DNA of 5,174 bases from Marinagarivorans sp. UBA5868. Lineage in GTDB: Bacteria; Pseudomonadota; Gammaproteobacteria; Pseudomonadales; Cellvibrionaceae. Both the position numbers and the translations under genes were made by a program. The notes under the pieces are model-generated. The model was given only the letters and a program-made list of their open reading frames with translations, had not been told where the DNA came from and searched no databases. Positions within the stretch are counted from its first letter, which is position 1, and every line of letters begins with the position of its first letter. Positions 1 through 5,174 of this stretch are shown here, in pieces. The stretch lies in contig DJFQ01000216.1 of assembly GCA_002432095.1 (NCBI GenBank), positions 12,100-17,273 on the forward strand, given 5' to 3'.

Positions 1-319
1 CATCGCCGCCAGCATCCAGGCAAGTGGCCAGGGATTCCGCGTCCGCGAGGGAAGTGAGAAAAATCACCGGGATCAATTCATCGCCCGCCAAGGATTTGAT
101 TCTCCGCGCCGCCTCTATGCCGTTGACGTTTGGCATAATTACATCGAGAAAAACCAAGTCCGGGTGACACTCGGAAAAAGCCGTGACCGCGCTTTCACCG
201 TCTTCTGCCAGCACAACTTCGTGTCCAGAGCGCTGCAACATGGATTGCAAAATCAGTCGGTCCGCAGCGGAATCTTCCGCAACGAGGATTTTGAGCGCGC
301 CTGGGCTTTCTACTGTCAT
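1..319 (-). CDS. Response regulator, N-terminal receiver domain (cut by left window edge)
   Basis: The reverse strand from the ATG at 319 reads open to the window edge for 106 complete codons. The product is a canonical CheY-like receiver domain. After the short N-terminus comes a beta-1 strand reading LKILVAEDS, with acidic residues Glu15 and Asp16. The phospho-acceptor is Asp59 in the strand VFLDVIMP, followed by NVNG. The switch residue is Thr89 in IFLTS. The conserved Lys and any output domain lie beyond the edge. The chosen ATG puts beta-1 at residue 9, as is usual; only a weak purine-rich AGAGAG precedes it. It lies 155 bases after the STAS gene on the same strand, with no clear promoter or terminator between. 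By analogy with Pseudomonas HsbR, next to the STAS protein HsbA, the missing part could be a PP2C/SpoIIE-type phosphatase or a kinase-like domain. That is inference; a plain receiver or another output domain is possible. Confidence 0.88.
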   Translation of the reverse strand, partial: MTVESPGALKILVAEDSAADRLILQSMLQRSGHEVVLAEDGESAVTAFSECHPDLVFLDVIMPNVNGIEAARRIKSLAGDELIPVIFLTSLADAESLATCLDAGGD

Positions 320-474
320 GCTCGAACTCTCTGCTGGCAGATGGCCCCATCTCACTCCGCCCGATGTTGCCGCGGATGGAAAACCATCCTTATCGTGAAC
401 ACCGCACCTATTCGCCGTTCGATCCAGGCCCGGTTAGCGTCGGATCATCGACCGATGCCGGGGAAATTCCGGAT

Positions 475-783
475 TTACTGAATGGTGAACAGTTGTTCAA
501 AACTGGAAATGGAAAAGATTTTTTTAACTTCCGGCGAGCAGTTGGTAATGGTGATTTGTGCAGTCTCACCGCCGGCGTAATCACGTAACACGAGCAACAT
601 ACCGAGTGCAGAGCTATCTAAATAAACGGCATTTTTCAAGTCGACGTTATAGCGCACCGGTACCCCATTGGAAACGTCTTCGTAACATTTGCGAAATTCG
701 TCCAGTGAGCTGGCGTCAAAACGGCCATCCACCGCAATGGTCAGGGTCTTACTGTCAGCTGACAACGATGAACTGATCGCCAT
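475..783 (-). CDS. STAS-domain protein, anti-sigma factor antagonist type (HsbA/SpoIIAA-like)
   Basis: This 102-residue protein is a single STAS domain. It has the expected layout: an N-terminal beta strand (about residues 13-20, then GRFDASS), a strand VDLKNAVYLDSSALGML, a helix near 60-70, and a C-terminal strand and helix ending in SFEQLFTIQ. The motif DSSALG at 56-61 matches the DSSGLG phosphorylation site of the SpoIIAA/RsbV family. By analogy with SpoIIAA Ser58, the second serine (Ser58 here too) is the likelier target, with Ser57 next to it. Such proteins act in the cytosol by binding a partner (anti-sigma factor or other) only in one phosphorylation state. The start at 783 is preferred over a reading 10 codons longer because TGGAGG lies 7 bases before it. 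The neighbouring receiver gene downstream suggests a partner-switching pair. Its binding partner cannot be told from the sequence. Confidence 0.92.
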   Translation of the reverse strand: MAISSSLSADSKTLTIAVDGRFDASSLDEFRKCYEDVSNGVPVRYNVDLKNAVYLDSSALGMLLVLRDYAGGETAQITITNCSPEVKKIFSISSFEQLFTIQ

Positions 784-790
784 AGGTTTT

Positions 791-796
791 CCTCCA
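791..796 (-). promoter_or_regulatory. Strong ribosome binding site of the STAS gene
   Basis: The minus strand reads TGGAGG here, followed by seven bases and then the ATG at 783. This is a near-ideal Shine-Dalgarno sequence. It falls inside the longer open reading frame that could begin at 813, so it decides the start in favour of 783. Confidence 0.85.
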
Positions 797-824
797 CATA
801 ATTGGTCGGGCAAATAACTGCCAA

Positions 825-854
825 ATTATTATTTTGGTAAAAAAAATCTGTCCA
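825..854 (-). promoter_or_regulatory. Candidate sigma70-type promoter for the STAS gene
   Basis: On the minus strand a -35 hexamer TGGACA (854-849, five of six matches to TTGACA) is followed by an 18-base spacer containing a run of eight T, then a -10 hexamer AATAAT (830-825, five of six matches to TATAAT). A start near 818 would give a leader of about 35 bases before the ATG at 783, including the TGGAGG ribosome site. The -10 element sits inside a small imperfect palindrome (CCAAA at 821-825, TTTGG at 833-837) that could be a regulator site. Hexamers like these occur by chance in AT-rich stretches, so the call is moderate. Confidence 0.45.
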
Positions 855-978
855 AGCACCGCTTCTTACGATGCGCCGATATTTCCAACGAAAATTTGAG
901 AGCGTCAACCGACCCTCTCCGGAAATCTGTGTCGGGCAACAGTCGCTGCCGCCCGAACCTTTATCACTAAGCATAGAC

Positions 979-1002
979 GTTAGCGCTATGTACAGCGCTA
1001 AC
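979..1002. repeat. Perfect 9-bp inverted repeat inside the tandem array
   Basis: GTTAGCGCT at 979-987 is the exact reverse complement of AGCGCTAAC at 994-1002, with a six-base spacer ATGTAC. It could form a cruciform or RNA hairpin, or bind a dimeric regulator. It spans the junction of the second and third tandem units. Those units diverge from the consensus, yet the two arms match perfectly, which hints that the symmetry may be kept. No T run follows on either strand, so it is not a standard terminator. Confidence 0.7.
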
Positions 1003-1032
1003 ACTATGTTCTGGCGTTAACAATATGCTCCG

Positions 1033-1042
1033 GCGTTAACGC
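1033..1042. repeat. 10-bp perfect palindrome in the consensus repeat unit
   Basis: GCGTTAACGC reads the same on both strands. It is the left part of the repeat unit that best matches the consensus. Related but broken versions begin the units at 995 and 1014. A two-fold symmetric core repeated at 19-bp spacing is what a row of dimer binding sites could look like, but a palindrome of this length also occurs by chance. Confidence 0.5.
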
Positions 1043-1125
1043 TAAGCATAGACCTTAAAGCTAAGCATAGACGATGTTGCGACGATTCCCGCAAGCTCCG
1101 CCGGCAAACAGAATTCCATCTAACC

Positions 1126-1151
1126 ACTTGCCCGCCCGCCGGCTGGCAAGT
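1126..1151. other. GC-rich stem-loop downstream of the single-domain regulator gene
   Basis: ACTTGCC at 1126-1132 pairs perfectly with GGCAAGT at 1145-1151. Inside, GCC (1134-1136) can pair with GGC (1141-1143) across one mismatch, leaving a four-base loop. It lies about 86 bases after the stop of the regulator gene on the minus strand. On that strand no T run follows it, so it is not a typical intrinsic terminator. It may stabilise the 3' end of the kinase-regulator transcript or help to end it, which is inference. Confidence 0.45.
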
Positions 1152-1236
1152 ACAAAAATCAACCGCGACATACGTCACAAACCGGGCAAAGGATTACATA
1201 GGCGATGGGGCAAGACAAGGGGCGCGAAGGCAGGCT

Positions 1237-1632
1237 TCACGCGTTAGGGTTGACCGCCTGCTCCCACAACTCCCGGATTTGACCCGCCAGAGTCATGGGG
1301 TCAAACGGTTTGGCGATGACGCCGCAGGCACCGAGGGTGTGAAGTTCGCTAATTTCGTTGGATTGGACCTTAGCGGTCATGAAAGCGAAGGGAATATTCT
1401 GCAACAGATTCAACCGGCGGATTTCCCGCAAGGTCTGCGGACCGTCCAGATCCGGCATCATCACGTCCAGCAAAATAAAATCGGGTTTGGCGCGCTGTAT
1501 CTCTGCCAAGGCCTCGCGGCCAGACGAACAGGCAACCACTTCAAGGCCGTCGAGTTCGAGCACCATGGTGGCTACCGCCTGAATGTCCGGGTCGTCTTCC
1601 ACGTAAAGAATTTTCTGTAAAGATTGCTGCAC
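1237..1632 (-). CDS. Single-domain response regulator (CheY-like receiver)
   Basis: The 131-residue product is one complete receiver domain with no output domain. The acidic pocket is Glu12, Asp13 and Asp14 in ILYVEDDPD. The phospho-acceptor is Asp56 in FILLDVMMP, followed by DLDG. The switch Thr is Thr86 in FAFMTAK, and the conserved Lys is Lys108 in the IAKPFDP segment. All key residues are present, so it should be phosphorylated. The only sensible in-frame start is the GTG at 1632. AGGTGA at 1642-1637 precedes it, an in-frame TGA lies at 1647-1645, and an ATG at 1636 is out of frame. It follows the large kinase by 108 bases on the same strand, and that kinase has no receiver of its own, so a cognate pair is the simplest reading. 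With no output domain it must act by protein contact or as a phosphorelay intermediate. The gap before it shows a TATACT hexamer but no convincing -35. Confidence 0.93.
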   Translation of the reverse strand: MQQSLQKILYVEDDPDIQAVATMVLELDGLEVVACSSGREALAEIQRAKPDFILLDVMMPDLDGPQTLREIRRLNLLQNIPFAFMTAKVQSNEISELHTLGACGVIAKPFDPMTLAGQIRELWEQAVNPNA

Positions 1633-1636
1633 ACAT

Positions 1637-1642
1637 TCACCT
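1637..1642 (-). promoter_or_regulatory. Ribosome binding site supporting a GTG start for the single-domain regulator
   Basis: The minus strand reads AGGTGA, then four bases, then the GTG at 1632. The spacing is short but usable. The only nearby ATG, at 1636, is in another frame and leads to no receiver sequence, so this site supports the GTG start. Confidence 0.5.
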
Positions 1643-1740
1643 GATCATGAGCACGGACGCATTCCGAGCTTAACCCAGTATAGAACCGGGCCAGCATCCA
1701 TGACGATTCAGGCGACGAACATCACCTGTATTTTCACGGT

Positions 1741-4635
1741 TCATAAGTCCCCTTGGTTCGGGGCCGCCGAGACAATTGGAAAGGTCATAAAAAAGGTTGT
1801 GCCTATTCCCGGTTCCGAATGAAAACCAATAGCACCGTTCATTCGCTCCACCAGTTCGCGAGTAATTGCCAGCCCTAAACCAGTGCCCTCTTTCTTGCGT
1901 GTGGTAGACGCATCCACTTGGGTGAACCGCTGAAACACCCGGCTGTGGAATTCCGCGGGAATACCGCAGCCATGATCAATGACCTCGATTCGAACGCTGT
2001 CCGCCTGCAGCGACCAGGACAGTACAACCTCACCACCGGCGGGAGAAAATTTAACTGCATTGGAAAGCAGATTGGATGCCACCTGCTGAAACCGCAATCG
2101 ATCCACCGCAATGGAACAATGTTGCGAATTTTCAGCAATAACAAGATGCACGTCGTATTGTTGTGCGTAGGCTCCGTTTTCCCGCAATGCCTGCTCCAAC
2201 AAATCGGTCACGGCTAAGACTTCGACTTTAAATGCCATCTTGCCCGCCATTAGCTTTTCCATGTCCAGCAGGTCGTTGATGAGCATGTTGAGCCGATGAC
2301 CATTATTGAAAGCGATGTCGACCAAATCGCGAAAACGGCTGGGCAGGGTTTCTTTTTCCAAGCTGCGGCGAAGCAGCCCAAGCGCACCGATAATGGATGT
2401 CAGCGGGGTGCGCAATTCATGACTAACCACCGCAATCAATTCGCTCTTCATTTTTTCCAATTGTTTTTGCTCAGAGATATTCTGGACGATGGTCCATACC
2501 CTATCCTCACCGCTGAGTTCCTGCACCCGGACACCGCTGATCGCCACCTCGATGATTTCACCAGTCCGACGCACTAATTGTTTTTCGTAGGGACCGCAGC
2601 GCCCACTGTGCAACAGCTCCGCGTTTTTTCGCTGATCCTCGTCCGCATATTTCCCCGGTGTTACATCGCTCCATCGCAATTTGCGCAACGCGGCCATATC
2701 GTAATTGAGAATTGCGAGTAATTCCGGATTGGCTTCCACGAAGCTTCCCTGTAACAAATCGCTGGATGCAATACCTACCGGAGCCATCTGATAAAGGGAA
2801 GATAATTTATTTTTTTCCCTTTCAAGGTTGATTTGCGCTTCCATAAGATCGGTAATGTCGGCGTGGGTGCCGGACATCATTAATGGGTTTCTCGCCGTAC
2901 TCCAGGAAAACACACGGCCGCGATCGTGTACCCAAACCCAGTGACCAAGGCGGTGTTTCATGCGGTATTTGCAATCGTAAAAGTCCAGTTCGCCGGCAAA
3001 ATGCCGGTCGAGAATCCCACGGGACTCAGCATAATCCTCTGGATGAATCAGATCGACCCAGGTTTCCAGTCTTGTGGGTTCCAGATCGGCCAAACGGTAA
3101 CCGACAATAGCGGCCCAGCGTTCATTGAACGTCATGCTTCCAGTTGCGATATTCCACTCCCAGGTGCCGATGCGCGTTCCCTCGATCACCGCTCGCAGGC
3201 GTCGCTCGTTGTCACGCAGCAAATCGGATTTCCGTCGTTCGTTGCTGATATCGCTGATGATGCAGATATAGCCATTGAAGCGACGATCTTCCTCATATAA
3301 AGGATTACCGGTAATACGCGCCCAATAGGTCGAGCCATTTTTGCGATTGCAGAGCAATTCCAATGTAAACGCCCGACAACCGTAAAATGCCTGTTGCAGC
3401 GTATCGATTTTTTCCGGCTCGGTGTCTGGGCCGCTCAAAACGTCCCAGAAGCGGGCGCCGTGAAGCGTATTCAATGCGTGTCCGCTGATGCGCACAAAAC
3501 CTTCATTGATCCAATCGATACCACCATCGGTGCGTGTCATTAACACGCCGCTATCCGTCTGACTCGCCACCAATGACAATCGCCGCACTTCCTGTTCGCG
3601 ATCCTCATGCAAGCGTTTGCTGCGCACCGCATCCACCAACTGCGCTACGGTATTTAACAGTGGCTGAATAAATTCACGTAATTCCTCATCGTAGCCGCCC
3701 GGCCGGTTGGCAACGCCCAATACTGCAATCATTTGCTGACCGAGAAAGATTGGAATACCCATAAGCGTGCGTAAATTCTGCAGGGTATCGGTGCCATGCA
3801 GGCGCTCCGTCACCGTTTCGCTGTTGTTCAAGATCAGGGGTTTTCCAGCGGCGATCACAGCATCAAGCAATCCAGCCAGATAGACGGGCGGCGTATTTTT
3901 GCGTTCAGATTCGGTACATTCTGCAGCGTCGCCGCGGCAAGCATAGGTTTTTACCAGATGAGGCAATCCATCGAGCAGAATCACTTCGCCGATAAATCCG
4001 CTTTCGCTGTCGGTAATATTCAATAATTCCTGCAACAGTTCGTCGAATACATCCTGTTGATTGTAATCACCGATGAACAGTGCCTGCGCCCGCGCAATCG
4101 CCGCGGATAACCGGCGGTTTTTGGCCAGCAACTGGCTATCGATGATCATCCGGCCCAGATGAATCTGATCGCCAACACAATCGGCGAGATCGCGCAAAAT
4201 GGTCCGCTGCTCCGTGGTGAGCTGACGCGGCACCCGGTCCACGACACACAAGGTGCCCAGGGCATATCCCTCTTCTGAATAAATCGGCGCACCGCAATAA
4301 AAAACCACGCCAGGCTCACCCGTCACCGCAGGATTATCGGCGAAGCGTTTATCCAGGCGGGCGTCGGGAACTTCGAGAATTTCGCTACCGACAATCGCGT
4401 GGGCACAGAATGAAATTTCCCGCGCCGTTTCTGTGGCGTCGAGCCCGAGAGTGGATTTAAACCACTGGCGACATTCGTCCACCAGCGAAACCAACGCTAT
4501 TGGACATTGCAACAGCGCTGCTGCCATGCGGGTGAGACGGTCAAAGCGCGGGTCCGGCTGGGTATCGAGAATCCGACACTCCCGGAGAATGGCCAGACGT
4601 TCATTTTCGTTATGTGGAATCGGCGGTGTTGTCAT
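1741..4635 (-). CDS. Soluble multi-sensor histidine kinase (GAF-GAF-PAS-PAS-PAS-HisKA-HATPase)
   Basis: The 964-residue product has, in order: a GAF domain at about 18-160, preceded by the NERLAILRECRILDTQP segment common in such kinases; a second, more diverged GAF at about 175-340; a PAS domain at about 350-468 with a SGPDTEP loop; a PAS_3-type domain at about 480-602 (WEWNIATG, IHPEDY, HWVWVHDRGR); a third PAS at about 608-722; a HisKA domain with phospho-acceptor His739 in VVSHELRTPLTSI; and a HATPase_c domain at about 840-955. The last has an N box (NLLSNAVKF, Asn855 and Asn859), G1 box DHGCGIP, F box FQRFTQVD and G2 box GTGLGLAI. I see no membrane segments or signal peptide, so it should sense cytosolic ligands or redox state; the ligands are unknown. 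It has no receiver or HPt domain and probably phosphorylates the stand-alone regulator encoded just downstream. Its ATG lies 25 bases after the glycosyltransferase stop, suggesting cotranscription; only a weak GGGTGA precedes it. Confidence 0.95.
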   Translation of the reverse strand: MTTPPIPHNENERLAILRECRILDTQPDPRFDRLTRMAAALLQCPIALVSLVDECRQWFKSTLGLDATETAREISFCAHAIVGSEILEVPDARLDKRFADNPAVTGEPGVVFYCGAPIYSEEGYALGTLCVVDRVPRQLTTEQRTILRDLADCVGDQIHLGRMIIDSQLLAKNRRLSAAIARAQALFIGDYNQQDVFDELLQELLNITDSESGFIGEVILLDGLPHLVKTYACRGDAAECTESERKNTPPVYLAGLLDAVIAAGKPLILNNSETVTERLHGTDTLQNLRTLMGIPIFLGQQMIAVLGVANRPGGYDEELREFIQPLLNTVAQLVDAVRSKRLHEDREQEVRRLSLVASQTDSGVLMTRTDGGIDWINEGFVRISGHALNTLHGARFWDVLSGPDTEPEKIDTLQQAFYGCRAFTLELLCNRKNGSTYWARITGNPLYEEDRRFNGYICIISDISNERRKSDLLRDNERRLRAVIEGTRIGTWEWNIATGSMTFNERWAAIVGYRLADLEPTRLETWVDLIHPEDYAESRGILDRHFAGELDFYDCKYRMKHRLGHWVWVHDRGRVFSWSTARNPLMMSGTHADITDLMEAQINLEREKNKLSSLYQMAPVGIASSDLLQGSFVEANPELLAILNYDMAALRKLRWSDVTPGKYADEDQRKNAELLHSGRCGPYEKQLVRRTGEIIEVAISGVRVQELSGEDRVWTIVQNISEQKQLEKMKSELIAVVSHELRTPLTSIIGALGLLRRSLEKETLPSRFRDLVDIAFNNGHRLNMLINDLLDMEKLMAGKMAFKVEVLAVTDLLEQALRENGAYAQQYDVHLVIAENSQHCSIAVDRLRFQQVASNLLSNAVKFSPAGGEVVLSWSLQADSVRIEVIDHGCGIPAEFHSRVFQRFTQVDASTTRKKEGTGLGLAITRELVERMNGAIGFHSEPGIGTTFFMTFPIVSAAPNQGDL

Positions 4636-4660
4636 TAATCACCCATTGCCCGGCGGCGAC

Positions 4661-5174
4661 TTATGCCGGACTTTTGCTCGCGCCAAGGCGACGCATATTG
4701 CCCCACTGTTGTTTCTTGCGTAAAAAACGCCACCAGCCAATCAGCCGCCAGACATTGTTGTATTGGCGGTAGCCGAAATTCTCTACGATGGCGATAACCG
4801 CCAATAACAACAAGTCCCGCGCGTGGCGAAATCGGCGCAAGGATATTTCCTCCAGAACCAGTGACATGGTGCTAACAAAAACACCAAATACAAAAAACAT
4901 GCAGACATAGGCCAAAACAAATTCCGTGCTCAGAATGCCCAGCGCGTAGCACAGGGGCACCATGATGTAACCAATCAATTCCGCCAGCGGTCCCAGCACA
5001 TCAAAAATCAACATGATGGGGTACGCCACCGTTCCAATACGGCCAAAACGGGGGTTCATAAACATCTCCCGATGGCGAAAAAAAACCTCCAATCCACCCT
5101 GGTGCCAGCGGATGCGTTGGCTGCGCAAAACCTCCATGGACTCTGGAACCTCCGTCCAGCACACGGGCTCTGGA
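4661..5174 (-). CDS. Family 2 membrane glycosyltransferase, C-terminal part (cut by right window edge)
   Basis: The reading frame is open to the right edge and gives 170 codons. It opens with PEPVCWTEVPES and then QRIRW (codons at 5119-5105). This is the QxxRW motif of processive GT2 enzymes such as cellulose, chitin-oligomer and poly-N-acetylglucosamine synthases, where it helps to bind the growing chain and product. After a short amphipathic stretch (GGLEVFFRHREMF) come hydrophobic segments from AYPIMLIFDVLG through IMVPLCYALGIL, another around FVLAYVCMFFVFGVF, and one around LLLLAVIAIVENF. They are consistent with three or four membrane spans. The tail ends WGNMRRLG, typical of this group. 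A GTG at 5164 is not the start: it lies inside the conserved segment. The donor-binding and catalytic Asp motifs are outside the window. It probably makes or exports an envelope polysaccharide; the sugar cannot be told. It lies 25 bases before the kinase gene. Confidence 0.9.
   Translation of the reverse strand, partial: PEPVCWTEVPESMEVLRSQRIRWHQGGLEVFFRHREMFMNPRFGRIGTVAYPIMLIFDVLGPLAELIGYIMVPLCYALGILSTEFVLAYVCMFFVFGVFVSTMSLVLEEISLRRFRHARDLLLLAVIAIVENFGYRQYNNVWRLIGWWRFLRKKQQWGNMRRLGASKSPA

Larger units (their letters stand above)
957..1070. repeat. Degenerate tandem repeat, six units of about 19 bp
   Basis: Six adjacent units can be aligned to a consensus close to GCGTTAACGCTAAGCATAG: 957-976 (20 bp), 977-994 (18 bp), 995-1013, 1014-1032, 1033-1051 and 1052-1070 (each 19 bp). 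The unit at 1033 matches exactly, the unit at 1052 matches at about 16 of 19 positions, and the two middle units at about 12 to 13 of 19. The outer units carry exact copies of CTAAGCATAGAC, at 967-978, 1042-1053 and 1061-1072, the last bases running into the next unit. GGCGTTAAC occurs exactly twice, 19 bases apart, at 1013-1021 and 1032-1040. The array is in non-coding DNA between the two groups of genes. It could be a decayed minisatellite, a row of regulator binding sites or a structured RNA element; the sequence does not decide between these. Confidence 0.75.
784..1236. other. 453-base intergenic region with repeats and no supported gene
   Basis: No reading frame here looks like a protein: the frames that cross it on either strand are short, compositionally odd and overlap the STAS gene. 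From right to left in the direction of transcription it holds a stretch with no recognised signal (1236-1152), a stem-loop (1151-1126), a further short stretch, a degenerate tandem repeat (1070-957), another plain stretch, then the candidate promoter and ribosome site of the STAS gene. A classical intrinsic terminator (GC stem followed by a T run on the minus strand) for the regulator gene ending at 1237 is not visible. The size and the repeats make it the most likely boundary between two transcription units. A small RNA is possible but not shown. Confidence 0.7.

Noticed and set aside
164..481. 105-codon plus-strand reading frame opposite the left regulator gene
   Set aside because: The minus strand encodes a clear receiver domain with all visible key residues; the plus-strand product has no recognisable domain.
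805..830. Possible sigma54 promoter on the minus strand (TTGGCAG ... TTTGCC) before the STAS gene
   Set aside because: The GG and GC doublets are separated by nine bases instead of the strict ten, and the rest of the -24 element is poor.
741..1004. 87-codon minus-strand reading frame crossing the STAS start and the gap
   Set aside because: It overlaps the well-supported STAS gene in another frame, runs through the repeat array and resembles no protein family I recognise.
957..1070. Integron attC-like or CRISPR-like array
   Set aside because: GTTAGCG and CGTTAAC do not fit the GTTRRRY / RYYYAAC core sites. The units abut each other without unique spacers, so it is not a CRISPR array.
1126..1151. 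Intrinsic terminator for the kinase-regulator unit
   Set aside because: The stem is good but no T run follows on the minus strand, so it is kept only as an unassigned stem-loop.
1279..1620. 113-codon plus-strand reading frame opposite the regulator gene
   Set aside because: It is the antisense shadow of a complete receiver domain and has no recognisable protein features. The same holds for the plus-strand frames opposite the kinase.
5162..5164. GTG as the start of the glycosyltransferase gene
   Set aside because: The frame stays open to the window edge, and the codons before it (Pro-Glu-Pro) belong to the conserved segment upstream of the QRIRW motif.

Overview
The window reads as a signalling and cell-envelope locus from a Gram-negative bacterium, most likely a gammaproteobacterium. 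That placement is inferred from protein style (GAF/PAS kinase, single-domain regulator, HsbA-like STAS protein, BcsA/NodC-like glycosyltransferase) and from a moderate base composition. The species cannot be named from the sequence. Every gene I can support lies on the minus strand, so transcription runs from the right edge to the left edge.

In transcription order: (1) 5174-4661 is the C-terminal part of a membrane-bound family 2 glycosyltransferase with a QRIRW motif; its catalytic N-terminal half lies outside the window. (2) Only 25 bases later, 4635-1741 encodes a 964-residue soluble histidine kinase with two GAF domains, three PAS domains, a HisKA domain and a HATPase domain, but no receiver domain. 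(3) After 108 bases, 1632-1237 encodes a 131-residue stand-alone receiver protein, the obvious candidate partner of the kinase. (4) A 453-base gap (1236-784) follows. It holds a degenerate tandem array of about 19-bp units, a perfect 9-bp inverted repeat, a separate stem-loop and a plausible sigma70-type promoter. (5) 783-475 encodes a 102-residue STAS-domain protein of the anti-sigma-factor-antagonist type. (6) 319-1 is the receiver domain of a second response regulator, cut by the left edge.

The glycosyltransferase, kinase and regulator look like one transcription unit, in which a cytosolic sensor and its regulator sit with an envelope polysaccharide enzyme. The STAS protein and the truncated regulator resemble a partner-switching module. 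In the HsbR/HsbA system of Pseudomonas, a receiver-phosphatase protein controls the phosphorylation of a STAS protein; whether the truncated regulator here carries such an output domain cannot be seen. The STAS gene has its own good ribosome binding site and a candidate promoter, so it probably begins a second unit. A functional link between the two units is inference from proximity only.

The genes belong to known families. The least explained part of the window is the repeat array between the two units.
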